Shown one piece after another: positions 36,189-44,682 of a stretch of 64,000 bases of DNA. Under the pieces are notes generated by a model. It made no database searches and was not told the DNA's origin. It saw only the letters and a program-made list of their open reading frames with translations. Within the stretch, counting starts at the first letter, position 1; every line of letters begins with the position of its first letter. The stretch spans positions 115,208-179,207 of the forward strand of contig NZ_FZOC01000008.1 in NCBI RefSeq assembly GCF_900188225.1. Reading direction: 5' to 3'. The stretch comes from Humidesulfovibrio mexicanus. Lineage in GTDB: Bacteria > Desulfobacterota > Desulfovibrionia > Desulfovibrionales > Desulfovibrionaceae. The translations under genes were made by a program, and so were the position numbers.

Positions 36189-38519
36189 ATGGCGGGAGCA
36201 CGCGAAGACGAGCAGGTGCGCTGGAGCGCCCAGGCGGCCCGGATTGCGGGATTCGCCCGCGCAGCGGGCACATGGCTGGCCATGGTCCTCGTCCTCGGCG
36301 TCGCCTTCCCTTCTGGGGGGGCCATGGCCCGCTCCGCCCGGACCACGCAGAACCCGGCACAGGGCGTGACCGGATCGGCGGGGTGCCGCAGTTGCCATGA
36401 GAAATTCTACCAGCTCTGGTCCACCTCTTTCCACGGCCTGGCCATGCGGCCCTATTCCGACGCCTTCGCCGCGCAGTCCCTCAAGCCCCAGCCGCAGGAA
36501 CTGGGGATTGGCCGCTCGCGTTTCCGGGTGTCCATCGGCCCCGGCCAGGGCTGGATGACCGAGCGCACGGGCGCGCGGGAGACAACCTATCCCATCGCCC
36601 ACGTCCTCGGCGGGAAGAACGTCTTTTATTTTTTGACCCCCATGCCCAGGGGCCGGCTGCAGACCCTGCCCCTGGCCTATGACGTGCGCCGGGGCGAGTG
36701 GTTCGACATGGCGGGCAGCGGCCTGCGCCATTTCCTGTCCCCGGACGAGCGCCCCCTGGACTGGAAGGCCTGGCCCTACACCTTCAACACCGCGTGCCGG
36801 GGCTGCCACGTAAGCCAGCTCTCCGACGGCTACGACCCCAGGCGCGACACCTACCGCACCACCTGGTTGGAGCCCGGCATCAACTGCGAGACCTGCCACG
36901 GCCCCGGAGAGGAGCACGCGCGCGTCTGCCTGGCCGCGCCCAAGGACAGGCCGCCAAAGGACCTTAAGCTCATCCGCGGCGGCTCGTCCTTCAGCGCGGA
37001 GCAGAACAACGCCCTGTGTTCCTCCTGCCACGCCAAGGCCCGGCAGCTCACCGCAGGCATGAAGCCCGGCGACCGCTTCTCCGACCACTTCGACCTGGTG
37101 ACCTGGGAGAGCCCGGACTACGCCCCGGACGGCCGCGACCTGGGCGAGAACTACACCTACACCTCCTGGTCGCGCAGCCCCTGCGCCAAGGGCGGCGCGC
37201 TGGACTGCCTGCACTGCCACACCTCAAGCGGCCGCTACCGGTTCGCGGACCCGGCCCGGGCCAACGGGGCCTGCCTGCCCTGTCATGCCAAGCGCGTGGC
37301 CGAGGCCGTGCGGCACTCGCGGCATCCGGAGGGCAGCGCGGGCAGCAGGTGCGTCTCCTGCCACATGCCCATGACCGAGTTCGCCCGGATGCGGCGCAGC
37401 GACCATTCCATGCTGCCTCCGACCCCGGCCGCGACCCTGGCCCATGGCTCCCCCAACGCCTGCAACACCTGCCACCAGGACAAGGACGCGGCCTGGGCCG
37501 ATGCGCTGGTGCGCGCCTGGTTCCCGCGCGACTACCAGGCCCCGGTGTTGCACCTGGCCGGGCTGGTGGACGCGGCCAGGAAAGGCGACTGGAGCCGTCT
37601 TGGCGAGATGCTGCGTTTCTTGGACGAAAGCGAGGCCGATCCCGTGGCCCGTGCATCGCTGCTCCGCCTGTTGCGCGTCTGTCCGGACCCCGGCAAGTGG
37701 AGCGCCGTGCTCCGGGCCGCCGCGTCGGCATCGCCGCTGGTCCGGGCAGCAGCGGCGGAGGCCCTGGGCGCCCTGCCCACGCGTCAGTCGGCGGGGGCGC
37801 TCCTGGCCGCAGTGTCGGACGAATGCCGGGTGGTGCGCATCCGCGCTGCGGAATCCTTGGCCGTCCTGCCGCACGGGCTGCTCCGGCCGGGCAAGGCGGA
37901 GGCCGCCGCCCTGGCGCGCGCGCGCGGCGAACTTGAGGCCTCCCTGAAAGTCCGCCCGGACCTGTGGACCTCGCAGTACAACCTGGGGAACCACTATCAG
38001 AGCCAGGGCGACGACGCCCGCGCGCTGGAGCGCTACAAGGCGGCCATGCGGCTGAACCCGGAGGGCGTGCCCCCGCTGGTCAACGCGTCGCTGGCGTATG
38101 CGCGCATGGGCCAGGCGGCCAACGCCGAGGCCATGCTGCGAAAGGCCCTTGGTCTTGATCCGGGACACGCGCCCGCCCACTTCAACATGGGGCTTCTCAA
38201 GGCCGGGAGCGGAGACCGCACAGGCGCGGAGCGGCATTTGCGCGCCGCCCTCACACAAGCCCCGGACATGGCGGAAGCGGCCCTGAATCTGGGCGTGCTG
38301 CTGGCCCCCACGCGGATGCCCGAGGCCCTGGCGCTCTTGCGCAAGGCCGCCCGGCTGCGGCCCCAAGAGCCCCGCTACGCCTATACTCTGGCCTTCTTCC
38401 AGGACCGTTCCGGGGATCCCGATGGCGCAAAGCGTACACTCTTCGCCCTGCTCCGGAGCCATCCGCGGGAGCTGGATGCGCAGCGGCTGCTGCGGGAGAT
38501 ACAGGGACGCGGCCGTTGA
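36189..38519 (+). CDS. Octahaem cytochrome c with HEAT and TPR repeats
   Basis: 776 residues. A hydrophobic segment (ARAAGTWLAMVLVLGVAFPS) exports or anchors it. Eight CxxCH haem sites follow: CRSCH, CRGCH, CETCH, CSSCH, CLHCH, CLPCH, CVSCH and CNTCH, all between about residues 65 and 425. Residues 440-570 are HEAT-like helical repeats and residues 585-770 are TPR units such as YNLGNHYQSQGDDARALERY. The combination suggests a periplasmic electron carrier docked to partner proteins through the repeats. It is coupled to the sulfatase gene; whether the two share a pathway is unknown. Confidence 0.9.
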   Translation: MAGAREDEQVRWSAQAARIAGFARAAGTWLAMVLVLGVAFPSGGAMARSARTTQNPAQGVTGSAGCRSCHEKFYQLWSTSFHGLAMRPYSDAFAAQSLKPQPQELGIGRSRFRVSIGPGQGWMTERTGARETTYPIAHVLGGKNVFYFLTPMPRGRLQTLPLAYDVRRGEWFDMAGSGLRHFLSPDERPLDWKAWPYTFNTACRGCHVSQLSDGYDPRRDTYRTTWLEPGINCETCHGPGEEHARVCLAAPKDRPPKDLKLIRGGSSFSAEQNNALCSSCHAKARQLTAGMKPGDRFSDHFDLVTWESPDYAPDGRDLGENYTYTSWSRSPCAKGGALDCLHCHTSSGRYRFADPARANGACLPCHAKRVAEAVRHSRHPEGSAGSRCVSCHMPMTEFARMRRSDHSMLPPTPAATLAHGSPNACNTCHQDKDAAWADALVRAWFPRDYQAPVLHLAGLVDAARKGDWSRLGEMLRFLDESEADPVARASLLRLLRVCPDPGKWSAVLRAAASASPLVRAAAAEALGALPTRQSAGALLAAVSDECRVVRIRAAESLAVLPHGLLRPGKAEAAALARARGELEASLKVRPDLWTSQYNLGNHYQSQGDDARALERYKAAMRLNPEGVPPLVNASLAYARMGQAANAEAMLRKALGLDPGHAPAHFNMGLLKAGSGDRTGAERHLRAALTQAPDMAEAALNLGVLLAPTRMPEALALLRKAARLRPQEPRYAYTLAFFQDRSGDPDGAKRTLFALLRSHPRELDAQRLLREIQGRGR

Positions 38520-38786
38520 CGCGGCGCAAGCGAGCCGGACCGTACCAGGAGCGCATTCTTCGCGTGCGTGCGCATTGACAGAGTGCTTGCGGAAGCGGCA
38601 AAAGCCTTGGGTGCATCCGCGCCGCCGCAGCTGGAGTCGGCGGCGGTTCCGGTCCCCCCCCCACGACTCCGCGCAAGGCACGAGACAGCATATGAACCAT
38701 CTGGACCACCCATGGACGGAGCGCCACGGCGCGATTCTCCCGTTTGGCTTCATCGTGGCGCTCCCGGCAGGACGCAGGGGGCGGCC

Positions 38787-39416
38787 ATGAGCGACGCCTT
38801 CGCCGCACGCGCATCAGAGTGGGACGCCAACCCCGTGCGCGCGGCCATGCACCGGGCGTTTTATGAGCTGGTGCTGCGCACCGCCGAGGAGAACGGCGGC
38901 CTGGACGGACGTTCCGTGCTGGAGTTCGGCTGCGGCACCGGAGCCCTGGGCCTGCGTCTGGCCGGACACGGGGCGCGGCTCACCTTCGTGGACACCTCTC
39001 CGGCCATGCTGGAGGTGCTGCGCGGCAAGCTGGAGCTGGAAGGCGCGCCACGGGCCACGGTGCTTGAGGGCGACATCGCCCGGCTGTCCGTGGGCACGGC
39101 CAGCCAGGATCTGGCCGTGACCCTTATGGCCCTGCACCACGTTCCGGACATCGTGCCCATGCTGGCGCGCCTGCGTTCGCTCCTGCGGCCCGGCGGGCTG
39201 CTTTTGGCGGGAGATTTGTTCACCGAGGACGGCAGTTTTCATGCCGACGGCTCCGCCGCGCACAACGGCTTCGACCCCGAGGCGATGCGCGCCATGTGCG
39301 GAGAGGCCGGGTTCGCCGTGCGCCGCCTGCTGCCGTTTCATGTGCTGCGCAGACCCGACGCCACCGGAACCATGCGCGAATACCCGTTGTTCTTCCTGGC
39401 CGCCAGCCCGGCGTAG
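38787..39416 (+). CDS. Class I SAM-dependent methyltransferase
   Basis: 209 residues. The SAM site is VLEFGCGTGALGLRLAGHGA (motif I), with the acidic motif II in LTFVDTSPAML and motif IV in LAVTLMALHHVPD. This resembles UbiE/Methyltransf_11-type enzymes acting on small molecules. The chosen start (ATG 38787) lacks a strong Shine-Dalgarno; a 32-codon open frame from 38692 ends in TGA overlapping this ATG and could couple translation. Substrate unknown. Confidence 0.85.
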   Translation: MSDAFAARASEWDANPVRAAMHRAFYELVLRTAEENGGLDGRSVLEFGCGTGALGLRLAGHGARLTFVDTSPAMLEVLRGKLELEGAPRATVLEGDIARLSVGTASQDLAVTLMALHHVPDIVPMLARLRSLLRPGGLLLAGDLFTEDGSFHADGSAAHNGFDPEAMRAMCGEAGFAVRRLLPFHVLRRPDATGTMREYPLFFLAASPA

Positions 39417-39452
39417 GGCTGGGCAGCCCGGTCTGGCGCAAGGCGCGCGGAC

Positions 39453-39932
39453 CTAGGGCATCTCCCGGCGCACCACCACGCGGAGCCCCTTGGCGCGCAG
39501 GCGCTCGGCCACGCGTTGGGCGCGCTCGCGCGTGGGCAGGGTGGCCAGCACCAGCTGCGCCCTGGCCGTTTCGTCCCACACCCAGACGTTTTCCGTCACC
39601 AGCGCGCCCGCGCGGCGCACCGCGTCAAGCAGTTCCTCGCGCGCGGCCTCGCGGGAGGCGAAATTCTCCGGGTCCAGGGCGCGGCCTTGGGCCAGCACCC
39701 ACCAGCCCAGCTGACGCCGCGGCGCATCGTTCGTCCATCCGTGGCCGGGTCTGGCGGGGACATCTCCACGCACGGGGCGCGTCCTGGTGTCGGAAGGCGG
39801 GTGTTGGACGGCGCCTCGCCGCACAAGCAGGGCCATGCGCTGGATGCGCCGCGCGATGTCCAGGGCCGAGCCGGAACCCGCGTTGTTGCCCCGTGTCGCG
39901 TTCTGGTGGCCGCCGTCGTCCGCGTCCGTCAT
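39453..39932 (-). CDS. Hypothetical protein downstream of the metal permease gene
   Basis: 159 residues starting at ATG 39932, overlapping the permease stop as ATGA. The N-terminal 75 residues are basic and low-complexity. The C-terminal half (LLDAVRRAGALVTENVWVWD, then RAQLVLATLPTRERAQRVAE) could form an alpha/beta domain like SPOR-type or BON-like modules, but I cannot assign it. Coupling to the ABC permease suggests a role with that transporter or simple operon tail. Confidence 0.6.
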   Translation of the reverse strand: MTDADDGGHQNATRGNNAGSGSALDIARRIQRMALLVRRGAVQHPPSDTRTRPVRGDVPARPGHGWTNDAPRRQLGWWVLAQGRALDPENFASREAAREELLDAVRRAGALVTENVWVWDETARAQLVLATLPTRERAQRVAERLRAKGLRVVVRREMP

Positions 39933-40747
39933 GTCTCCTCCAGCGCACCACGCCGGGGCAGCAGCGTGGACACTGCGAAGCCCGCGCAGGCCACGGCGAT
40001 GATGCTGGCGCCGCAGGTGAGATCAAGGCTGAAGGACAGGTACAGGCCAAGCACGCAGAACAGCGCGCTCAAGCAGCCTGCCAGGAACATCATGCCCGGC
40101 AGTGAGCGGGCGCGGCGCTCGGCGATGAACGGCGGGATGGTCAGCAGGGCCATGACCAGGATGAGGCCCACCACGCGGATGACCATGACCACGCACAGCG
40201 CCGTAAGGCCCATGAGCAGGAAGTGCAGGAAGCGCACGGGCACGCCGCGCGCGCGCGCGAACTCCATGTCGAAGCTCATGACCAGCAGCCCCCGCGAAAA
40301 GAGCGCGGCCAGGGCCAGCACCAGGGCGCAGAGCCAGGCCATGAGCTTGAGGTCCGCGTCGGGCACGGCCAGGATGCTGCCGAAGAGGTAGCTCATGAGG
40401 TCGGCGTTGTAGCCGGGGGTCAGGTCCAGCAGGATGATGCCCAAGGCCATGCCCGCCGCCCACAGCACTCCGATGATGGTATCGGCGCGTTCCCGGCGCG
40501 ACAGGGTGACCCAGGCCATGCCCAGGGCCGCCAGGGTGGAGAAGGCGGCGGTGACGGGCAGCACGGGCAGGCCCAGGTGGAAGGCCAGGCCGACTCCGCC
40601 GTAGGAGGCGTGGGCCACGCCTCCGGCCAGGAACACGATGCGGTTCACCACCACCAGCGAGCCGATGACCCCGCAGATGACGCTGACCAGCAGCCCGGCC
40701 ATGAGGGCGTTGCGGAAGAAGTCGAAGGACAGGGCTTCCAGGATCAT
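39929..40747 (-). CDS. Metal ABC transporter permease (ZnuB/TroC family)
   Basis: 272 residues with about eight to nine hydrophobic helices, the ABC-3 family. Typical segments are VICGVIGSLVVVNRIVFLAG and GGVAHASYGGVGLAF near the N-terminus and LILVMALLTIPPFIAERRAR. Zinc or manganese import is the usual role. It overlaps the ATPase gene upstream by four bases and the hypothetical gene downstream by four bases, a tight three-gene operon. No gene for a periplasmic metal-binding protein is next to it. Confidence 0.92.
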   Translation of the reverse strand: MILEALSFDFFRNALMAGLLVSVICGVIGSLVVVNRIVFLAGGVAHASYGGVGLAFHLGLPVLPVTAAFSTLAALGMAWVTLSRRERADTIIGVLWAAGMALGIILLDLTPGYNADLMSYLFGSILAVPDADLKLMAWLCALVLALAALFSRGLLVMSFDMEFARARGVPVRFLHFLLMGLTALCVVMVIRVVGLILVMALLTIPPFIAERRARSLPGMMFLAGCLSALFCVLGLYLSFSLDLTCGASIIAVACAGFAVSTLLPRRGALEET

Positions 40748-41586
40748 TCAGGGCTCCTGTCATCGTTTTTGGCGTGGCCGCAGTCGCCGCAGCCGGGGTC
40801 GTCGTGGCTCAGCACCACGCGGTGCGGCACCGGCCCGTGGGCGAAGAGCTCCACAGGGCAGCCCGCCGTCAGGTCCATGCCCATGGCTTCGGCGAAGATG
40901 CGCGGGGTAAGGCGCGAGTCCTTGTGCAGGTGCAGGGTGCGGTTCACGCAGGCGATGGAGTTCACGCAGCCGTCCACGGTGGACATGTCGTGGCTGACCA
41001 TGACGATGGTCATGTCGCGGTTGAGCTCGGCCAAGAGGGCCATGAGCTCCTGCCTGCTTTTGCCGTCCACGCTGGCCGTGGGTTCGTCCAGCAGCAGCAG
41101 TTCCGGTCCGGAGACGATGGCGCGCGCGATGAAGACGCGCTGGCGCTGTCCGCCGGAGAGCTCCGAGAGCCTGCGGCCGGCCAGGTCGGCCAGGCCCACG
41201 CGGGAAAGGGCGTGCAGGGCGGCCTCGCGCTCCCGTCTGCGGCGCTCCAGACTGCGGAAGCAGTCGATGCCGGGCCGCACAAGGCCTAAAAGCGTTGCGC
41301 CCAGCACGGTGATGGGAAAGCTGGCCGAGACCTGGGTGAACTGCGGCAGGTAGCCGATGCGTCCGCCCGCCTGGCCGGCAGGGCGGCCCAGGACGCGGAT
41401 GCTTCCGCCGCCGGGCCGCACAAAGCCCAGCAGCAGCTTGAGCAGGGTGGACTTGCCGCCGCCGTTGGGGCCAAGCACGGCCAGGAATTCGCCCGCGGGC
41501 AGGGTCAGGTTCACCTTGTCCAGCACGCGCGCGGCGCCGTAGCTGAACCAGAGGTCGGAAATCTCTATGGCCGGGGTGTTCTCCAA
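40744..41586 (-). CDS. Metal ABC transporter ATP-binding protein (ZnuC family)
   Basis: 280 residues from TTG 41586, chosen because AGGAGG lies seven bases upstream and homology begins at [12 protein letters not shown]. Walker A is GPNGGGKST, the signature is [15 protein letters not shown], Walker B is [12 protein letters not shown] and the H-loop is [11 protein letters not shown]. The last 20 residues ([17 protein letters not shown]) are Cys/His-rich, which is unusual for the family and may bind zinc, perhaps as a sensor. It is first gene of the transporter operon. Confidence 0.92.
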   Translation of the reverse strand: MENTPAIEISDLWFSYGAARVLDKVNLTLPAGEFLAVLGPNGGGKSTLLKLLLGFVRPGGGSIRVLGRPAGQAGGRIGYLPQFTQVSASFPITVLGATLLGLVRPGIDCFRSLERRRREREAALHALSRVGLADLAGRRLSELSGGQRQRVFIARAIVSGPELLLLDEPTASVDGKSRQELMALLAELNRDMTIVMVSHDMSTVDGCVNSIACVNRTLHLHKDSRLTPRIFAEAMGMDLTAGCPVELFAHGPVPHRVVLSHDDPGCGDCGHAKNDDRSPE

Positions 41587-41992
41587 GCAAAACCTCCTGA
41601 ACGGCGCATCGGCGGGCTGGACGCCCGCGCGGAGCACATCCCCGGTCCTGTACCCCCGTGGGCGGGGGCGTGGCAACGGGTTTCGCGGACCTGTTCCGGG
41701 CGGACGGGGACGCGCATGGCGGCGGCGGCCATTTCCGATGGGAAACGCCACTGTTCGGCCCGCTGCGCAAAGGGGCCATGGCGCGTCTGTCCGGCTGCGG
41801 CCTTGGGCCTGTGGGACTGGGGCGCGGCGGCGTGACGGTGCGGTCCTCCCGCTCCGGGCGCCTGCCATAGGGAGAACGATGCTCGGCTGCCTGCCCCGTG
41901 GCCGGTGCAGGATATGGCCCCTGCGGATACGAACGTGTATGTCGTGTCACAATATGATTGTTGGCTCAAAAATCGTATGCTAGAGTTCCGCC
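41587..41992. other. 406-bp divergent intergenic region
   Basis: Lies between the metal transporter operon (minus) and the tonB side (plus). The last 80 bases before 41993 are AT-rich and probably hold a promoter. I looked for a cobalamin or other metabolite riboswitch and for a Zur-like palindrome and saw none that I can support. Confidence 0.4.
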
Positions 41993-42238
41993 ATGTTTGG
42001 CAAGGCAGCGAATCTTTGGTGGGGGCGCGGCGTGACCGCCGGGAATGGGACGCAACCAGGCGGTCCAGGCCATGCCCGCAAGGACCGGCATTGCGGCCAG
42101 GCCACCCCCTTTTGCCGTGCCGTTGCCTGCCGCTGGCCTGCTGGTGATCGTCTCAAGCCGCCCATGGTCTTGCTGCTGGCGGCCTGGTCTTTGGACGCCT
42201 GCGGCCTGGTGAAAAGCGCCGCCGACGCGAGGGGCTAG
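41993..42238 (+). CDS. Possible small protein upstream of tonB
   Basis: An 81-codon frame ending two bases before the tonB ATG. Its last 24 codons (MVLLLAAWSLDACGLVKSAA and four more residues) look like a short lipoprotein with an imperfect lipobox (LDAC) and could be the real gene, starting at 42163. There is no good ribosome site at either start. Its tight abutment to tonB is the main support. Confidence 0.35.
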   Translation: MFGKAANLWWGRGVTAGNGTQPGGPGHARKDRHCGQATPFCRAVACRWPAGDRLKPPMVLLLAAWSLDACGLVKSAADARG

Positions 42239-42240
42239 CC

Positions 42241-43113
42241 ATGGAGCATGGTTGCGCACTGGATTCAGGCGGTCTGCATCCGTCCTCCCACGCCCTGCCC
42301 GAGGGCGGTCCTGCCCGGCGCGCGCCCTCGCGTTTGCTGGTCCCCGGATTTGGCGGGCGCGGGGTGCGGGTGCGCAGTCTGGCCCTGGGCGTTTCCGCGC
42401 TGGTGCACGCCCTGCTGGTCTTTGCCCTGCTGGCGTCCGGGTTGGATGCCCCCCTGCCCGAGCCGCCCGCCCTCATCGACGTGGAGTTCGTGGAGATCGG
42501 CGGCGCGCGCGGCGGCGGCGGTTCTGCCGCATCAGCGTCCAAGGTCGCGGCGCCCCAGGCCTCAAAAGCGGCGCGCGCGGCGCAGGCGCCGCCCAAGGCC
42601 GTGCCCGTGCCAAGCACATTCGCCCCGCCAGTTCCAAAGGCGGCTCCGGAGAGCGTGTCGCAGACGGCGGTGCAGGCCACGGCGGCCCGGACCACGGGCG
42701 CGACAGCATCCGCAGGCGCTGGCCAGTCCGCTGGACAGTCCGATGGCCTTGGGGGCTCGGGCGGCGGCTCCGGCGGCGGCCAGGGCACGGGGCGCGGCGG
42801 GGCGACCGGTCCGGGAACGGGGCAGGGCGGCCTTGCCGTGGATCGTATGCCCGCGCCCCTGCGCACGGTGAAGCCTCGCTATCCCATGGCCGCGCGACGG
42901 GCCGGGCAGGAGGGGCAGGTGTTGCTGCGGCTCTTCGTGGACGCAGAGGGCCGCGTGGGGCAGGTGGCCGTGCTCAAGGCCGAGCCCGAGGGCCTGTTCG
43001 AGGAGAGCGCCCTGGAGGCCGTGCGCAAGTGGCGCTTCAGCCCGGCCATGAACAAGGGCGCGGCCGTGGGCATGTGGCTCACCTTGCCGGTGCGCTTCGC
43101 CCTGGAGCGCTAG
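42241..43113 (+). CDS. TonB-family energy transducer
   Basis: 290 residues. One membrane helix (SLALGVSALVHALLVFALLA) near residues 45-65 is followed by the conserved EPPALIDVEFVEI segment. An Ala/Gly/Ser-rich linker of about 120 residues follows, which is not the usual Pro/Lys type. The C-terminal TonB fold is RTVKPRYPMAARRAGQEG, VLLRLFVDAEGRVG and ALEAVRKWRFSPA. It should couple the proton-motive force to an outer-membrane receptor. No exbB/exbD is adjacent, although motA/motB-like genes lie at 31-32 kb. Confidence 0.88.
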   Translation: MEHGCALDSGGLHPSSHALPEGGPARRAPSRLLVPGFGGRGVRVRSLALGVSALVHALLVFALLASGLDAPLPEPPALIDVEFVEIGGARGGGGSAASASKVAAPQASKAARAAQAPPKAVPVPSTFAPPVPKAAPESVSQTAVQATAARTTGATASAGAGQSAGQSDGLGGSGGGSGGGQGTGRGGATGPGTGQGGLAVDRMPAPLRTVKPRYPMAARRAGQEGQVLLRLFVDAEGRVGQVAVLKAEPEGLFEESALEAVRKWRFSPAMNKGAAVGMWLTLPVRFALER

Positions 43114-43127
43114 CCGCGCCGACTTCC

Positions 43128-43784
43128 CTAGTAGCCCAGGTCTTCCCCCACCAGCACCACATGGATGCGATCCTTGACGCTTGAGCCCTCGATGACGGTC
43201 CAGGCGTTGCAAATCTTGGTTTCGCTGCGGCAGTTGTGGCAGCGGCCATCCTCGACGCAGGGATTTTTGAGGCCCATGACGCCCGCCAGACGGATGTTGT
43301 TGGCCGGAGCGGCCACCGTGCGCACGCGGGCGTACGCGGCTTCCAGATCGGCAACCACCTTGTTCATGCCCACCAGCAGAATGACCTTGCGCGGGCCGAA
43401 GAGCATGGGCGCCACCCGGGTGCAGGAACCGTCCAGGCTCACCAGGCGGCCGTCCAGGGTGAGGGCGTTGGTGCTGGTCAAGAGCACGTCGGCCAGGAAG
43501 CCCCGGCGGCGGATGTCGAAGGCCTGCTCCGGGCTCAGGCCGGGGGCGTAGGGGTTCAGCACCGTGACGCCGGGTCGGCTTTCCAGCGCCTCCCACAGGC
43601 CCAGGCCGACGACGGACTCCGAGCCGCAGCGCAGCACGGAGGCCCCGTCCGGAATGCGGCCGAGGATCTCGTCCCTGGCCTGGGCGGCGGTGTCGCAATA
43701 GCTGGACGCCATGCGGCGCGAACCCAGCTGTTTCATGATCTGTCCGGCGAGCTTCCGCCGTTGCGCCAGAATCGGTGCGTCCAT
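43128..43784 (-). CDS. LUD-domain protein (LutC/DUF162 family)
   Basis: 218 residues. The family core is VLRCGSESVVGLGLWEALE, VLLTSTNALTLDGRLVSLDG and VILLVGMNKVVADLEAAYAR. A cysteine-rich segment near the end (CVEDGRCHNCRSETKIC) may bind a metal. LutC-type proteins belong to L-lactate oxidation complexes, but stand-alone LUD proteins such as this have no settled function. GAGAGG precedes the ATG. It is convergent with tonB, 14 bp apart. Confidence 0.87.
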   Translation of the reverse strand: MDAPILAQRRKLAGQIMKQLGSRRMASSYCDTAAQARDEILGRIPDGASVLRCGSESVVGLGLWEALESRPGVTVLNPYAPGLSPEQAFDIRRRGFLADVLLTSTNALTLDGRLVSLDGSCTRVAPMLFGPRKVILLVGMNKVVADLEAAYARVRTVAAPANNIRLAGVMGLKNPCVEDGRCHNCRSETKICNAWTVIEGSSVKDRIHVVLVGEDLGY

Positions 43785-43945
43785 GGGTACCTCTCTCTTG
43801 GGGTGTGCGGGCAGTATGCCGGGAGCTCTGCGCCGGGTCAACAGCGTCTCCACAGGGCCGGGGATGCAGCGCGATCATAAATATGAATACACGCCTTGCT
43901 TTTTTTGCGGCCCTTCTCTACGTAATCGGAGAGGTTGCATAGCAT

Positions 43946-44149
43946 ATGACATATGCGCATCATCAAGCGTTCATAGCCGTCAGCGGGCAGGATTGTCCGC
44001 ACACGGGCGTGTGGCGCGCGTTGGACTCGTCCGTGCCCCCGCTGCTGGTGCGCAAAGGGGAGATCATGCCCGGGGCGGCCGGCCGCGTGGTCAGCTGGGA
44101 GCTTGTGCAGCCCGGCGAGGCCACCATGGCTTCCGCCATCCCCGACTGA
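43946..44149 (+). CDS. Small conserved-looking protein, unknown
   Basis: 67 residues, ATG 43946 with GGAGAGG about 12-16 bases upstream in an AT-rich leader. The sequence FIAVSGQDCPHTGVWRALDS followed by LLVRKGEIMPGAAGRVVSWEL has the look of a compact beta protein. A terminator-like hairpin follows. Assignment is by coding character only. Confidence 0.5.
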   Translation: MTYAHHQAFIAVSGQDCPHTGVWRALDSSVPPLLVRKGEIMPGAAGRVVSWELVQPGEATMASAIPD

Positions 44150-44150
44150 G

Positions 44151-44176
44151 CCCGGCCCGCCGTTGCGGCCGGGTTT
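44151..44176 (+). terminator. Terminator after the 67-residue gene
   Basis: CCCGGCC (44151-44157) pairs with GGCCGGG (44167-44173), followed by TTTC. Confidence 0.6.
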
Positions 44177-44353
44177 CGCCCTCGCCATTCGGGCCGCCGC
44201 TGCCGCAGGCGGCCGTCCACACCCCGCCGTCGTTTCCGCAACGACACGCTCGGCCGGACGCCCCTCACGATCGCGCCGGAACGCTTTGGGCTTGACCAGA
44301 CTCCGTAATTATGCCACCCGTGACATAATAAACAGCGATACAGAGAGGCGGCC

Positions 44354-44554
44354 ATGACTGAGAAGCACGGCATTGGCGAGGAGCTGCGACCCCTGGAGTG
44401 CGACCGGACGGAAGGCGGCTTTCCCTTTTGCGGCCTTGGTGGAGCGGACGGGCTTGCCGAGACGCTGGCCGCCTGTCAGCTGACGCTCCTGTCCCATAAC
44501 GACGCCTGCGCCCCTTGCAAAGCCGGGCGTAGCAACAGCGTTCCCCGTTCCTGA
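44354..44554 (+). CDS. Small cysteine-containing hypothetical protein
   Basis: 66 residues from ATG 44354 with GAGAGG upstream. Five cysteines (GFPFCGLGG, AACQLTLL, DACAPCKAG and LECDRT) could bind a metal. I recognise no family. It sits in a roughly 330-bp gap convergent to acs. Confidence 0.4.
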   Translation: MTEKHGIGEELRPLECDRTEGGFPFCGLGGADGLAETLAACQLTLLSHNDACAPCKAGRSNSVPRS

Positions 44555-44682
44555 CGCTTTCGCCTGCCCCGCCGCGTCTTGCGGCCCTGGGCACACGCTC
44601 TTCCCCTTCATGAATGCGCGGGCCGACGGAGTTTTCCGTCGCGGCAAGCCTGCGCCCGGCGCTGCGCAGGGGCGCTCCACGG

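Noticed and set aside
38692..38790. 32-codon frame upstream of the methyltransferase as a real gene
   Set aside because: The ATGA overlap is suggestive, but there is no Shine-Dalgarno and the peptide has no recognisable feature; kept only as a possible coupling element in the methyltransferase entry.
41587..41992. Cobalamin riboswitch or Zur box in the tonB/znuC intergenic region
   Set aside because: No B12-box sequence and no convincing palindrome could be found by eye.
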